Of a DNA stretch of 64,000 nucleotides, positions 10,978 to 19,240 are shown piece after piece. The notes below the pieces were generated by a model. It was not told the origin of the DNA and made no database searches. It saw nothing but the letters and a program-made list of their open reading frames with translations. The stretch is taken from NCBI GenBank assembly GCA_000720845.1, contig JODU01000012.1:310001-374000 (forward strand). The letters run 5' to 3'. Numbering within the stretch: the stretch's first letter is position 1; each line of letters opens with the position of its first letter. Made by a program: the position numbers and the translations under genes. This DNA comes from Kitasatospora aureofaciens. GTDB taxonomy: Bacteria; Actinomycetota; Actinomycetes; Streptomycetales; Streptomycetaceae.

Positions 10978-11592
10978 GTGACCTTCGGATTCGCTCCGTC
11001 CTCGGCGGCCTCGCTTTCGTCGTCCGCCGTTTCCGCCACTCGCATGCTCGAACCGGCGGAGTGGGCCGCCGCCGGGATACCGCTGCTGCGCAATCCTCGC
11101 GAGGTCGTCACCGGACTGCACTCGCGGCACCGCCCCGAACCGGCGACGGCGGTCGTGGCCGTGCTCGACCCGGACGAACGACTGCGCGCCAGCGCCTCGT
11201 TCACCAGCCGTCGCTCCCCCGCCGACGGATGGATGTTCCGCAACGCGCTGCTCTCCCAGCTGCGCCGGGTCATCCCGCACGATCTGCGACGCCGCACTCC
11301 GGTGCGCACCGCCGTGCTGCTCTACTGCCGTGAGGGCGACGCCCGTTGGACGCAGGAGGACGGCGCGTGGATGTGGGGGCTGCGGGACGCCTGCACACTG
11401 CACGGACTGCGCTGCGGTGCGTACATCACGCTGACCCGGGACGGCTGGCAGGTCCTCGGCGAGGGCCGCGGCGGGCGTCGGCCCAACGCGGCGTCCGAGC
11501 CGGAGCCCTTCGCCACGGCGGAGTCGCCGCCCCCGCCGCCACGCACCGGCGGGGTCGCCTCGGACGTGCTGCGCCGCGCCGCGGCCCGCTGA
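10978..11592 (+). CDS. Conserved hypothetical protein
   Basis: I do not recognise the family. The GTG at 10978 follows AAGGGAGGAAC and yields 204 aa (VTFGFAPSSAASLSSS...). The middle part (residues about 50-165) looks like a compact alpha/beta domain: TAVVAVLDPDERLRASASFT, DGWMFRNALLSQLRRVIPHD, RTAVLLYCREGDARW, and AYITLTRDGWQVLG. The C-terminal 40 residues are Pro/Ala-rich and likely disordered. It is transcribed divergently from the RecQ-like gene across a 288-bp gap. Codon use is like its neighbours, so it is a resident gene. No catalytic residues assigned. Confidence 0.75.
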   Translation: MTFGFAPSSAASLSSSAVSATRMLEPAEWAAAGIPLLRNPREVVTGLHSRHRPEPATAVVAVLDPDERLRASASFTSRRSPADGWMFRNALLSQLRRVIPHDLRRRTPVRTAVLLYCREGDARWTQEDGAWMWGLRDACTLHGLRCGAYITLTRDGWQVLGEGRGGRRPNAASEPEPFATAESPPPPPRTGGVASDVLRRAAAR

Positions 11593-11992
11593 GCGCCGCG
11601 GAGGTCCCGGCTCGGCGGCCATGACGGACCTGCCCGAGCGGTGATCCCGGTCCCGGCACTGGGCCACGGCGGGCCCGCCCGCGCGGCGTGCCGACTCGTC
11701 CGTGACCCGGACGGTGAGACGACTCGGTGCGACCCGACCGGCGCGCGCCACCGGTCCGGCCCCCCGGTCCGGCCTTCCGGTCCGGCCCGCCGGATCCGGC
11801 GACGCGTGTACCGCCGCACCTCGCCCGAGTCCTTATGGTCGGAGCACCCACCGGCCCCTCCTTCGGGCCCGATCCGCTACGGCACGACGTTGTCGGCGTA
11901 CCCGGGCACGCCGAAGCCGCCTCCGTGCGGCGGGGGCTCCGGACAGACGCCCCGGGGTCGTACCGGCGTGCGCCGCAACCGTCGGAACGGAC
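11593..11992. other. 400-bp gene-free spacer
   Basis: Very GC-rich spacer between two convergent genes. Open frames here have no ribosome sites and no recognisable products. Apart from the 13-bp tandem repeat listed separately I see nothing in it. Confidence 0.6.
11751..11802. repeat. Tandem repeat, 13-bp unit, four copies
   Basis: CCGGTCCGGCC recurs at 11751, 11764 and 11777, with a diverged fourth copy (CCGGATCCGGC) at 11790: an exact 13-bp period. Each unit is itself nearly palindromic. Confidence 0.75.
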
Positions 11993-12625
11993 TCAGACGC
12001 CCGCGCCCAGCACCGAGTTGATCCGCTGCGGGTCGCCGCAGACGATCAGCAGGGCGCCGGCCCGCGAGTGGGCCGCGGTCAGGGCGGTGACAGCGGCGGC
12101 CTCGGGGCCGCCGTTGAGCGCGACCACGACCACGGCCCGCGAGGTGGCACGGTCCGCGACGGCGGCGTCGGCATAGAAGACGTCGTCGCCCGCGTCGTGC
12201 TGCGCCCAGTAGGCGGCATCGCCGAAGGACAGTTCGTGGGCCGCCCACGGGTGGGGGTCGCCGGTGGTGATCACCAGCACGTCACCGGGGGTACGACCCG
12301 AGTCCAGCAGCAGGTCCACGGCCTCTTCGGCGGCGTCGAGCGCACCGTCGGGCGTGGCCGGGATCAACTGGATCTGCGGGGCGGCCGAGGTGGCTGCCGG
12401 GGTGGCCGGACCCGAGGGTCCGGGTTGGGCCGCGGCCGTGTCGCGCGACGCGCGTTGCACCGGCGGTGCCGGCCGCACCGGGCCGGGACGGCCGGGGCGC
12501 GGCGGAGCCGCGGGACGGGGGCCGGGTACGGGGCGGGGGGTCGGCGCGGTGCGGCCGCTGGCCGGAGTGGCGCGGGGACCCTGGGCCTTCTCGTGAATCT
12601 GAGGCTCCTCGGGAATGAGAGGCAT
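11993..12625 (-). CDS. Small protein with a Pro-rich N-terminus and a domain like an SF1-helicase C-terminal tail
   Basis: The ATG at 12625 gives 210 aa (MPLIPEEPQIHEKAQGP). Residues about 15-90 are Pro/Arg/Ala-rich and disordered. The C-terminal 110 residues form one alpha/beta unit with motifs GDVLVITTGDPHPWAAHEL, DDVFYADAA, SRAVVVVALNGG and AGALLIVCGDPQR. These resemble the last segment of UvrD/Rep-like or NERD-type helicases in Streptomyces, but no Walker A or B ATPase core is present; this comparison is from memory. No ribosome site; an AT-rich TGATATTTATCA palindrome lies just upstream, so the mRNA may be nearly leaderless. It begins 68 nt after rnhB on the same strand and may share its transcript. 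Confidence 0.7.
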   Translation of the reverse strand: MPLIPEEPQIHEKAQGPRATPASGRTAPTPRPVPGPRPAAPPRPGRPGPVRPAPPVQRASRDTAAAQPGPSGPATPAATSAAPQIQLIPATPDGALDAAEEAVDLLLDSGRTPGDVLVITTGDPHPWAAHELSFGDAAYWAQHDAGDDVFYADAAVADRATSRAVVVVALNGGPEAAAVTALTAAHSRAGALLIVCGDPQRINSVLGAGV

Positions 12626-12693
12626 GAGCTGATATTTATCAAACGTTGGTGCGGCTCGCGTCGGCGGGTGGCACATACCTGCGAGCGGAACCG

Positions 12694-13395
12694 TCAGAAA
12701 TCGAATCCGAGCTGACCCTCGATTTCCGGAACGCTTCCGTCCACCCAACTGCGGACCTTCTTGAGGTGCCGCCACTGGGGCAGCGCATCAAGATACGCCC
12801 ACGACAACCGGTGGTGCGGGGTGGGGCCCCGCTCCGCCAGTGCGGCCTTGTGCACGGGCGACGGATACCCGGCGTTGTCCGCAAAACCGAAGTCTGCATG
12901 GTCGACGCCCAGTTCGGCCATCATTTTGTCGCGCTGGACCTTGGCGAGCACCGAGGCCGCCGCGACGGCGACGCAGGACTGATCGCCCTTGATCACCGTA
13001 CGGACCCGCCAAGGGGCGCCGAGGTAGTCGTGCTTGCCGTCGAGGATGACGGCGTCGGGACGGACCGGCAGGGTCTCCAGGGCACGCACCGCCGCCAGGC
13101 GCAGCGCGGCGGTCATGCCCAGCGCGTCGATCTCCTCCGGGGAGGCGTGTCCCAGGGCGTAGGACGTGACCCACGTCCGCAACTCGACGGCAAGTTCGGT
13201 GCGCCGCTTGATGGTGAGCAGCTTGGAGTCGGTCAGTCCGGCCGGGGGTCGGCGCAGTCCGGTGATCGCCGCACAGACGGTGACCGGGCCGGCCCACGCG
13301 CCGCGCCCCACCTCGTCGACACCGGCAATGACCTTCGCTCCGGTCGTGGCGCGAAGAGAGCGCTCGACGGTGTGAGTAGGTGGTTCGTACGGCAT
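12694..13395 (-). CDS. rnhB: Ribonuclease HII
   Basis: Endonuclease that cuts the RNA strand of RNA-DNA hybrids and starts removal of misincorporated ribonucleotides. 233 aa, the usual length. The catalytic acidic residues are in [17 protein letters not shown] (D and E near residues 26-27), [10 protein letters not shown] (near 117) and the second Asp of [20 protein letters not shown] (about residue 173, position approximate). The ATG at 13395 has a TAGGCT box 9 nt upstream and no ribosome site, so the leader is very short. Likely first gene of a pair with the 210-aa protein downstream. Confidence 0.97.
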   Translation of the reverse strand: MPYEPPTHTVERSLRATTGAKVIAGVDEVGRGAWAGPVTVCAAITGLRRPPAGLTDSKLLTIKRRTELAVELRTWVTSYALGHASPEEIDALGMTAALRLAAVRALETLPVRPDAVILDGKHDYLGAPWRVRTVIKGDQSCVAVAAASVLAKVQRDKMMAELGVDHADFGFADNAGYPSPVHKAALAERGPTPHHRLSWAYLDALPQWRHLKKVRSWVDGSVPEIEGQLGFDF

Positions 13396-13476
13396 GGCGC
13401 GTCTAGCCTACGCCGCCGCGATCCCCGGGCGACACCCCGGTTGCCCGAACGGAACGGGGCTCCTCGCCGGCCGGGC

Positions 13477-14097
13477 TCAGGGGCCGTCCGGCCGCAGCAG
13501 CGGGACCATCAGCTGGTCGATCATTTCCTCCAGCTCGCGGTCCGTCCATTCACTTCCACAAATCTTCGAGCGATACATCATCATCGCCGGGATGGCGTCG
13601 AAGACGTATCCGTTGGCCGCGTCCTGCCGGACCTCTCCCCGCTCCATTCCGCGCTTGATGACCTCGCACAGCATCTTGAGGGTCGGCTCGACCACGCCTT
13701 TGATGATCACCGCATGGAAGCGCTCGGCCTGCATGGTGTCGCATTCGTGAATCACGGAACGCAGGGCGAACCCGGGGCGGCTGTACATCGCGTCGCGCGC
13801 CCTGCGGCAGAGTTCCAGCAGATCCTCGCGCACGCTTCCGAGGTCGGGGACCGTGTCGAAGTCCGGCAGTCCGGAGCGCAGCGCGTCCGCGACGAGATCT
13901 TCCTTGGACGGCCAGCGCCGGTAGACGGCCGCCTTGCCGGTCTGCGCGCCCGCGGCCACCCCCTCCATCGTCAGGCCGTTCCAGCCCACGGTGCCGAGCT
14001 GATCCAGCGCGGCTTCGAGGATGGCGCGCTCCAGGACCGCGCCACGCCGGCGGGAGGGTGTCTGGGCGGAGGCGGCCACCCAGTGCGAAGCAACCAT
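13477..14097 (-). CDS. TetR-family transcriptional repressor
   Basis: Predicted repressor of the divergent MFS exporter. The ATG at 14097 (MVASHWVAASAQTPSRRRG, 206 aa) has GGAG 10 nt upstream; the frame continues to 14151 without a better site. The TetR helix-turn-helix spans about residues 20-65 (AILEAALDQLGTVGWNGLTM, then GKAAVYRRWPSKEDLVADAL). The remaining helical region is a TetR_C ligand-binding domain (ALRSVIHECDTMQAERFHAV, MMYRSKICGSEWTDRELEE). Two near-identical 20-bp palindromes in the shared intergenic region are its evident operators and would control both genes. The inducer is unknown, probably a drug-like export substrate. Confidence 0.93.
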   Translation of the reverse strand: MVASHWVAASAQTPSRRRGAVLERAILEAALDQLGTVGWNGLTMEGVAAGAQTGKAAVYRRWPSKEDLVADALRSGLPDFDTVPDLGSVREDLLELCRRARDAMYSRPGFALRSVIHECDTMQAERFHAVIIKGVVEPTLKMLCEVIKRGMERGEVRQDAANGYVFDAIPAMMMYRSKICGSEWTDRELEEMIDQLMVPLLRPDGP

Positions 14098-14193
14098 GTC
14101 GGAGGTCTCCAGAAAGCGATGAAAACGGGTATTCGGGGACAAGGCGTACATCGCACGACCGCGACGGGGGACCGGACGCGCGACGACACGACA

Positions 14194-14213
14194 AGTGAAC
14201 GGTTGCGTTCACT
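14194..14213. promoter_or_regulatory. TetR operator 1
   Basis: Palindrome AGTGAACGGTTGCGTTCACT with 8-bp perfect arms, 97 nt upstream of the tetR start. Confidence 0.85.
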
Positions 14214-14241
14214 GTCTCCGTGTCACTAACGTTGAAGCAAC

Positions 14242-14261
14242 AGTGAACGCAAGCGTTCACT
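14242..14261. promoter_or_regulatory. TetR operator 2
   Basis: Palindrome AGTGAACGCAAGCGTTCACT with 9-bp perfect arms, 24 nt before the MFS start codon and 48 bp from operator 1. Binding here would block the exporter transcript. Confidence 0.88.
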
Positions 14262-14284
14262 AAGTCGTTCGTGGGGGACACATA

Positions 14285-15832
14285 GTGACAACCTCTTCTC
14301 TGCTCAAAGACCAGAAGCCGGGAGCAGCCCGCCGGGAGGGGCATCCCGGCATCGCACTCGCCGTCATCGCGGCCTGCCAACTCATGGTCGTACTCGACGC
14401 GACGATTGTGAACATCGCGCTTCCGCACATCCAGAACGCGCTCAACTTCAGCACCACCGACCTCACCTGGGTCGTCAGCGCCTACACGCTCACCTTCGGC
14501 GGCCTGCTCCTGCTCGGCGGCCGAGCCGGTGACATCCTCGGCAGGCGCCGGGTCTTCATGACCGGCATCCTGCTCTTCACCTTCGCGTCGCTGCTCGGCG
14601 GCTTCGCCCAGGAACCCTGGCAGCTTCTCGCGGCGCGCGTCCTGCAGGGCATGGGGGGCGCGATCGCGTCGCCCACGTCGCTGGCCCTTATCACCACCAC
14701 CTTCCCGGAGGGGCCGGAGCGCAACCGGGCCTTCGGCGTCTTCGCCGCCGTCTCCGCGGGTGGCGGGGCCATCGGCCTGCTGGCGGGCGGCATGCTCACC
14801 GAGTGGCTCGACTGGCGCTGGGTGCTCTTCGTCAACGTGCCGATCGGTGTGCTGATCGCCGTGCTGGCGCCGCTCTACATCAACGAGTCCGAACGGCACT
14901 CCGGCCGCTTCGACATCGCCGGTGCGGTGACCTCGACGGCGGGTATGGCGTCTCTCGTCTACGGCTTCATCCGCGCCGCCGACGAGGGCTGGCGGGACAG
15001 CCTGACCATCGGCTCCTTCGCGGCCGCCGCGGTCCTGCTGCTGGGCTTCGTCCTCGTCGAGCAGCGTGCCAAGGAACCGATCACGCCGCTCAAGATGTTC
15101 GCCGACCGCAACCGCTCCGGCACGTACGTGATCATGCTGAGCCTGGCCGCGGCGATGTTCGGCATGTTCTTCTACATCGTGCTGTTCGTGCAGAACGTGC
15201 TCGGCTACACCCCCATCGAGGCCGGGCTGGCCTTCCTGCCGGTCACGGTCGTGATCGCGCTCGGTGCGGGTCTGTCGCAGCGCTTCCTGCCCGTCTTCGG
15301 CCCCAAGCCGTTCATGATCGCAGGCTCGGCGCTCGCCGCGCTCGGGCTCGGCTGGCAGGCCCTCATCAGCTCCGACAGCTCCTATGTCGGCGGGATCCTC
15401 GGACCGATGCTGATCTTCGGCTTCGGCATGGGGCTGAACTTCGTGACGCTGACGCTGACCGCGGTCTCCGGGGTCGCCCAGCACGAGGCGGGTGCGGCGT
15501 CGGGCCTGCTCAACGCCATGCAGCAGGTGGGCGGATCGATCGGTCTCGCCATCCTGACGACGGTCTTCGGCACGGCCAGCAGGGACGAGGCGGAGAAGCA
15601 GGTGCCGGACTTCCTCGCCACGGGTTCGCCGGAGCAGAAGGCGGAGTTCGCCCAGACCCATCAGCTGCCCGCGCCCTGGTCGCACGACGTGCTGGCACAG
15701 GGCATCTCGGCCGCCTTCATCCCGGCCGCCGCCATGGCCGTACTCGCCCTGGCCACGGCGTGGCTGGTGATACGCGTACGCAAGAGCGACCTGGACGCCC
15801 TGTCCGGCACGGCCGGCCCGGGCATGGGCTGA
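14285..15832 (+). CDS. MFS drug exporter, DHA2 (14-TMS EmrB/QacA) family
   Basis: Proton-coupled multidrug exporter in the cytoplasmic membrane, 515 aa, with 14 predicted membrane spans. The GTG at 14285 follows GTGGGGGACACATA. Family motifs: D-x-TIVNIALP in helix 1 (VVLDATIVNIALPHI, near residue 40), GRAGDILGRRRVF (motif A, near 80), and the motif C-like GGGAIGLLAGGMLTEWLDWR (near 165). The second operator overlaps the promoter-proximal region, so expression should be repressed by the adjacent TetR protein until a substrate binds it. Followed by a good terminator. The specific substrate cannot be told from sequence. Confidence 0.95.
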   Translation: MTTSSLLKDQKPGAARREGHPGIALAVIAACQLMVVLDATIVNIALPHIQNALNFSTTDLTWVVSAYTLTFGGLLLLGGRAGDILGRRRVFMTGILLFTFASLLGGFAQEPWQLLAARVLQGMGGAIASPTSLALITTTFPEGPERNRAFGVFAAVSAGGGAIGLLAGGMLTEWLDWRWVLFVNVPIGVLIAVLAPLYINESERHSGRFDIAGAVTSTAGMASLVYGFIRAADEGWRDSLTIGSFAAAAVLLLGFVLVEQRAKEPITPLKMFADRNRSGTYVIMLSLAAAMFGMFFYIVLFVQNVLGYTPIEAGLAFLPVTVVIALGAGLSQRFLPVFGPKPFMIAGSALAALGLGWQALISSDSSYVGGILGPMLIFGFGMGLNFVTLTLTAVSGVAQHEAGAASGLLNAMQQVGGSIGLAILTTVFGTASRDEAEKQVPDFLATGSPEQKAEFAQTHQLPAPWSHDVLAQGISAAFIPAAAMAVLALATAWLVIRVRKSDLDALSGTAGPGMG

Positions 15833-15850
15833 CCCCTCGGGGCACCGGGC

Positions 15851-15889
15851 CGGGCGTGTGGGGCCACCGGTGGGCGTCCCACACGCCCG
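15851..15889 (+). terminator. Terminator after the MFS gene
   Basis: A 12-bp perfect stem (15851-15862 with 15878-15889) encloses a 15-nt loop that holds a second palindrome, CCACCGGTGG. The rest of the 316-bp gap to 16149 shows no supported gene. Confidence 0.75.
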
Positions 15890-16148
15890 CCGGGGTCCAC
15901 GCCGCCGGTCCGGCGGCACCCGGCCGGTCAGCCGGGCGTGCGGAGCCAGGGGCGGCACGAGGCGCAGCAGTGCGCCGGACAGCACCGCGAGGAACACCGA
16001 AAGCGTTTCCACGTCCCACCCACCCCCACGGCCACCGGACCTTCCGGACCTGCCCGGGGCCCGTGCCCCGCACAGCGGTTGTCACGACAACGCGCGAGCG
16101 GTCACGCAGAGTTCCCTTCGCATACGGAGAGTTTCCTGGCGGGGCGTG

Positions 16149-17054
16149 TCAGGCCGACGCCGTCATCCAGGCGGGCCACGCCTCGACGCGCCCCGCCCAC
16201 TCGGCCGGGGGCGCCCCCGCCTTGCCGGCCGCGATCACTCCGCCCACGATGGCGCAGGTCGTGTCCACGTCCCCGCCGACCTGGGCGGTCGTCCAGAACG
16301 CGGTCTCGTAGTCCCCGAGGGCGCGGGCCGCGGACCAGAGGGCGAAGGGGACCGTGTCATGCGCGGTCGTACGCCGGCCACAGCCCAGGACCGCCGCCAC
16401 GGTCGTCGCGTCGCCGTAGTCGAGCATGTCCCGGGCGCGGCGCAGTCCGGCGCCCACCGCGCTCTTCGGCACCAACGCGATCACACCGTCGAGGAGCGCG
16501 TGCGCGGAGGGCGGACCGGCCGCATCGGCGGCCAGCGCCGCGGCCGCCGCGACGGCCATGGCGCCGACCACCGCCTCACGGTGCTGGTGGGTCGGGTAGG
16601 CCGAGATCTCCGCCTGGTGCGTCGCCTGCTCCGGATCGTCCGCGTACCAGGCACCGAGCGGCGCGACGCGCATGGCGGCGCCGTTGCCCCAGGAGCCCTG
16701 CCCGTTGAACAGCGCCGCGGCGAGCTCGCGCCAGTCGCCGCCTTCCCGGACCAGCCGGAGCAACCGGTTGACCGCGGGACCGTACCCCCGGTCGAAGTCG
16801 TGGTGCCGGGCGAAGGAGAGCGCCAGGGCGTCCTGGTCGATGCGGTGGTGGGCGGCCAGGACGGACACCACGGAACACGCCATTTCGGTGTCGTCCGTCC
16901 ACTGCCAGGTGCCGGGCGGCAGCTCGCGGCGCATGAGCAGCGGATAGTTCGCGGGAACGAAGAACTGCGAGCCCAGCGCGTCCCCCACCGACAGTCCGCG
17001 CAGGCTGGCCAGGGCCCGGTCCAGGCGCCCGTCAGGAGAAGAATGAGCGGTCAT
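16149..17054 (-). CDS. ADP-ribosylglycohydrolase family protein (DraG-like)
   Basis: Predicted hydrolase that removes ADP-ribose from proteins or small molecules, cytoplasmic, 301 aa. Family signatures are intact: GLSVGDALGSQF near residue 20, WTDDTEMACSV near 51 (binuclear metal ligands T/D/D), and GGDVDTTCAIVGGVIAA near 265 (metal ligands D-D-T). Start ATG at 17054 with GGCAGGGCG upstream. It begins 12 nt after the stop of the histidine-phosphatase gene on the same strand, so both are very likely co-transcribed and translated in series. Substrate is unknown; a nucleotide or NAD-derived signalling role is possible. Confidence 0.92.
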   Translation of the reverse strand: MTAHSSPDGRLDRALASLRGLSVGDALGSQFFVPANYPLLMRRELPPGTWQWTDDTEMACSVVSVLAAHHRIDQDALALSFARHHDFDRGYGPAVNRLLRLVREGGDWRELAAALFNGQGSWGNGAAMRVAPLGAWYADDPEQATHQAEISAYPTHQHREAVVGAMAVAAAAALAADAAGPPSAHALLDGVIALVPKSAVGAGLRRARDMLDYGDATTVAAVLGCGRRTTAHDTVPFALWSAARALGDYETAFWTTAQVGGDVDTTCAIVGGVIAAGKAGAPPAEWAGRVEAWPAWMTASA

Positions 17055-17066
17055 CGCCCTGCCACT

Positions 17067-17726
17067 CTATCCGGTGATCCCGTACGGTTCCGGATCTCGC
17101 CAGCGTTCGAAGGGCCGGTCAAGGGTGTACCTGCCGTCCTCACCGAGAACGAGCATCCGCATCTCGGCGTTCCCCGGGTTGGCCAGCGACTCGAACTCCG
17201 CGACCGTCCAGTGGAACCACCTCATGCAGAACAGCCGCATGGCGAGCCCGTGCGTCACCAGCAGCACGTTCGGCGGGTGGTCGGGGTCCTCGAAGCTGCG
17301 GAACAGGCTCTCCAGGAAGCCGCCGACCCGGTCGTACACGTCGGCGCCGGACTCTCCCTGGGCGAAGCGGTAGAAGAAGTGCCCGTAGGCGTCGCGGTAG
17401 GCCTTCTGCAGGCGCACGTCGTCGCGGTCCTGCCAGTTGCCCCAGTCCTGCTCGCGCAGCCGGGGCTCCTCGCGTATCCGTATGAGATCCGGGTCGAGGC
17501 GGAAGGCGCGGAGGGTCTCGTGGGTGCGGCGGTACGGGGAGACGTACACGCTGATCCGGTCGCGGCCGAACACCTCGCGCAGGCGCTTCCCGGTCTCCTC
17601 GGCCTGCGCCCGGCCCCGGTCGGTGAGGGCGAGCGCGTGGTCGGGTTCGCGCTCGTACACGGTGTCATCGACGTTGCCGGTCGACTCGCCGTGCCGGACA
17701 AGAACGATGCGCCGTGGTCGTGCCAT
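17067..17726 (-). CDS. Histidine phosphatase superfamily protein (phosphoglycerate mutase-like)
   Basis: Predicted phosphohydrolase with a covalent phospho-histidine intermediate, 219 aa. The catalytic RHG motif is at residues 11-13 (IVLVRHGESTGN). The second His is in VLLVTHGLAMRLF near residue 158, and the acid residue is in LREQDWGNWQ near 93. It is too short and lacks the features of true glycolytic dPGM, so a small-molecule phosphatase is more likely. TAGGGT lies 6 nt before the ATG and there is no ribosome site, which suggests a leaderless mRNA. First gene of a two-gene operon with the ADP-ribosylglycohydrolase. Confidence 0.93.
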   Translation of the reverse strand: MARPRRIVLVRHGESTGNVDDTVYEREPDHALALTDRGRAQAEETGKRLREVFGRDRISVYVSPYRRTHETLRAFRLDPDLIRIREEPRLREQDWGNWQDRDDVRLQKAYRDAYGHFFYRFAQGESGADVYDRVGGFLESLFRSFEDPDHPPNVLLVTHGLAMRLFCMRWFHWTVAEFESLANPGNAEMRMLVLGEDGRYTLDRPFERWRDPEPYGITG

Positions 17727-17832
17727 GCCAGAACCCTAGATCGAGACCGCCGGAACCAAGCACTCGTACGGGCCCCGTACGGCGTACGTCACACAGTTTC
17801 CACACCTGGGCGAGTCGGGGCGGGTCCGGGTC

Positions 17833-18447
17833 TCAAACGGTCCAGGAGGGTTCCAGTTGCACGATGTCGCCCGTCAGCGCCGAGATGTCGGCCTCCGTCT
17901 GGGCGCGCAGGGCGAGCCGCTCCACCCGCTCGGTGCGGTATTTCCCGTGTTCGGCGGCCGACAGCCACATGGACAGCACGAGGTACTCGTTGTACCCGTT
18001 GCCCGGTGCCTCGCCGAACAGGCCGCGGATCATGCCGGGCGAGCCGGCCATCGCCGGGTTCCAGACCTTCTCCTGCATGAGGACGTAGTGCTCGGCCCTT
18101 TCCTCGTGGACCCGGCACAGCGCCACCCGCAGCAGGTCGGCGTCGGTGAAGCGCGGCTCGAACCCGGTCTTCACGTCGAACCGGTAGTCGAAGAGCCTGA
18201 CCTGGGCGTCCTTGAAGGTGCCCGCCTGCGCGGAGGCCAGCCTGTCGTGGGAGCGGGCCATGAAGGAGTCGTAGAAGGCACGGCTCTCCCAGAAGGCGAA
18301 GACGTGCGCCACGTCCGGCCGCCCCCGGCTCCAGCCACCCCCCTGCCCCCGAAAACCCGGCTCCCCCGGAAGCCCCGCCCACTTCCGCTGCCCCCGCTCG
18401 AAACCGCGGCGGTCCACCACGGTGCAGCGAATCCACTTGACCAGCAC
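17833..18447 (-). CDS. YdbC/DUF4937-type protein
   Basis: Protein of unknown biochemical role, 204 aa, probably cytoplasmic. The N-terminal part (VLVKWIRCTVVDRRGFERGQ, HVFAFWESRAFYDSFMA) resembles the YdbC/DUF4937 dimeric alpha-beta-barrel fold, and the second half repeats the pattern (LLRVALCRVHEERAEHYVLM, NEYLVLSMWLSAAEHGKYR), so the protein is an internal duplication of two barrel halves as in antibiotic monooxygenase-like proteins. The GTG at 18447 is preceded 6 nt upstream by TACCAT and no ribosome site, again suggesting a leaderless mRNA. No cofactor motif is visible. Confidence 0.8.
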   Translation of the reverse strand: MLVKWIRCTVVDRRGFERGQRKWAGLPGEPGFRGQGGGWSRGRPDVAHVFAFWESRAFYDSFMARSHDRLASAQAGTFKDAQVRLFDYRFDVKTGFEPRFTDADLLRVALCRVHEERAEHYVLMQEKVWNPAMAGSPGMIRGLFGEAPGNGYNEYLVLSMWLSAAEHGKYRTERVERLALRAQTEADISALTGDIVQLEPSWTV

Positions 18448-18604
18448 CGCGCCATGGTAAGGCCAGGAACCCGGCGCCGGTCGCTCTCCGGAGGACCGCT
18501 TGCCCGCGCCCTCGTCCCGGTGCGTGGCAGGATGGACAACCGGCCGTCATCGTCCGGCAGTTCAGGAGGCCGGGCAGGGCGGGGGACCTGGGAAGGGGAA
18601 GTCT

Positions 18605-19138
18605 GTGAACGGCCTCAGCAAGGGCATGGGCAAGGTCGAGGTCGCGCTGCGGTGGGACCCGAGTCCGGCGGGACAGCCGCCCACCGACCTGGATCTCGTC
18701 GCCGCGACCTATCCGGCCGACGATCCGCACGGCGCCCCCGCCTACGTGGTGCACTTCGACAGCCGCTCGCCGGACGGCACGATCTATCTCAACCGGGACA
18801 GCAAGGACGGCAAGGGCTTCGGTTTCGACGAGGTCATGACACTGGAGCTGGAGCGGCTGGACGCCCGGTACTCGCGCGTGGTGGTGGGCGTCGCCATACA
18901 GCAGCACACCGAGGACCGGTCCTTCGGCGACGTGGTCAACCCGGGCCTGCGTATCCGTGAGGGTTACACCGACCTGGCCGCGGAGGACTTCGCCGGCGTC
19001 CCGGGCGCCACCGCGGCGACGGTCGCGGAGTTCGTCCGGGACGAGTCGGGGGCGTGGGAGTTCCGGGCCGGCGTGCACGGCTTCGAGGGAGACCCGGCGA
19101 CGTTCACCAGGGTGATGGGAACGGCGCGCCGGCCGTGA
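18605..19138 (+). CDS. TerD-family protein
   Basis: Member of the tellurium-resistance TerD/Ca2+-binding family, 177 aa, cytoplasmic. The GTG at 18605 follows GGGGAAGTCT. Characteristic strands are VEVALRWDP, DLDLVAATYPADDPHG, AYVVHFDSRSPDGTIYLNRD, and VVVGVAIQQ, and the Asp-rich loops (DLDL, DSRSPDG) are the usual Ca2+ ligands. It stands alone; no terABC or other stress genes are adjacent, so tellurite resistance is not implied. In Streptomyces such paralogues occur in many copies with links to stress and development. A strong bidirectional terminator follows. Confidence 0.87.
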   Translation: MNGLSKGMGKVEVALRWDPSPAGQPPTDLDLVAATYPADDPHGAPAYVVHFDSRSPDGTIYLNRDSKDGKGFGFDEVMTLELERLDARYSRVVVGVAIQQHTEDRSFGDVVNPGLRIREGYTDLAAEDFAGVPGATAATVAEFVRDESGAWEFRAGVHGFEGDPATFTRVMGTARRP

Positions 19139-19154
19139 CGGCGCACGGACGTAG

Positions 19155-19189
19155 GTAAGGGGCGCCTCGCCAGGGCGAGCGCCCCTTAC
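19155..19189. terminator. Bidirectional terminator between TerD-like and hydrolase genes
   Basis: Arms 19155-19170 and 19175-19189 pair over 15 bp with one bulged C and a 4-nt loop. The stem begins with TAAG and ends CTTAC, giving A/U-rich flanks on both sides. Confidence 0.88.
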
Positions 19190-19240
19190 ACATGCGCTCG
19201 CGCGTTCGTGCAAGCCCATGTGCGCTGGGATGGCGTCCCG

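Noticed and set aside
15550..16012. Minus-strand open frame starting VETLSVFLAVLSGALLRLV
   Set aside because: The start is hydrophobic and has a G-rich upstream sequence, but the frame runs antisense through the MFS gene for 2.4 kb with Arg/Gly-rich shadow composition. No family match and no independent support, so not called.
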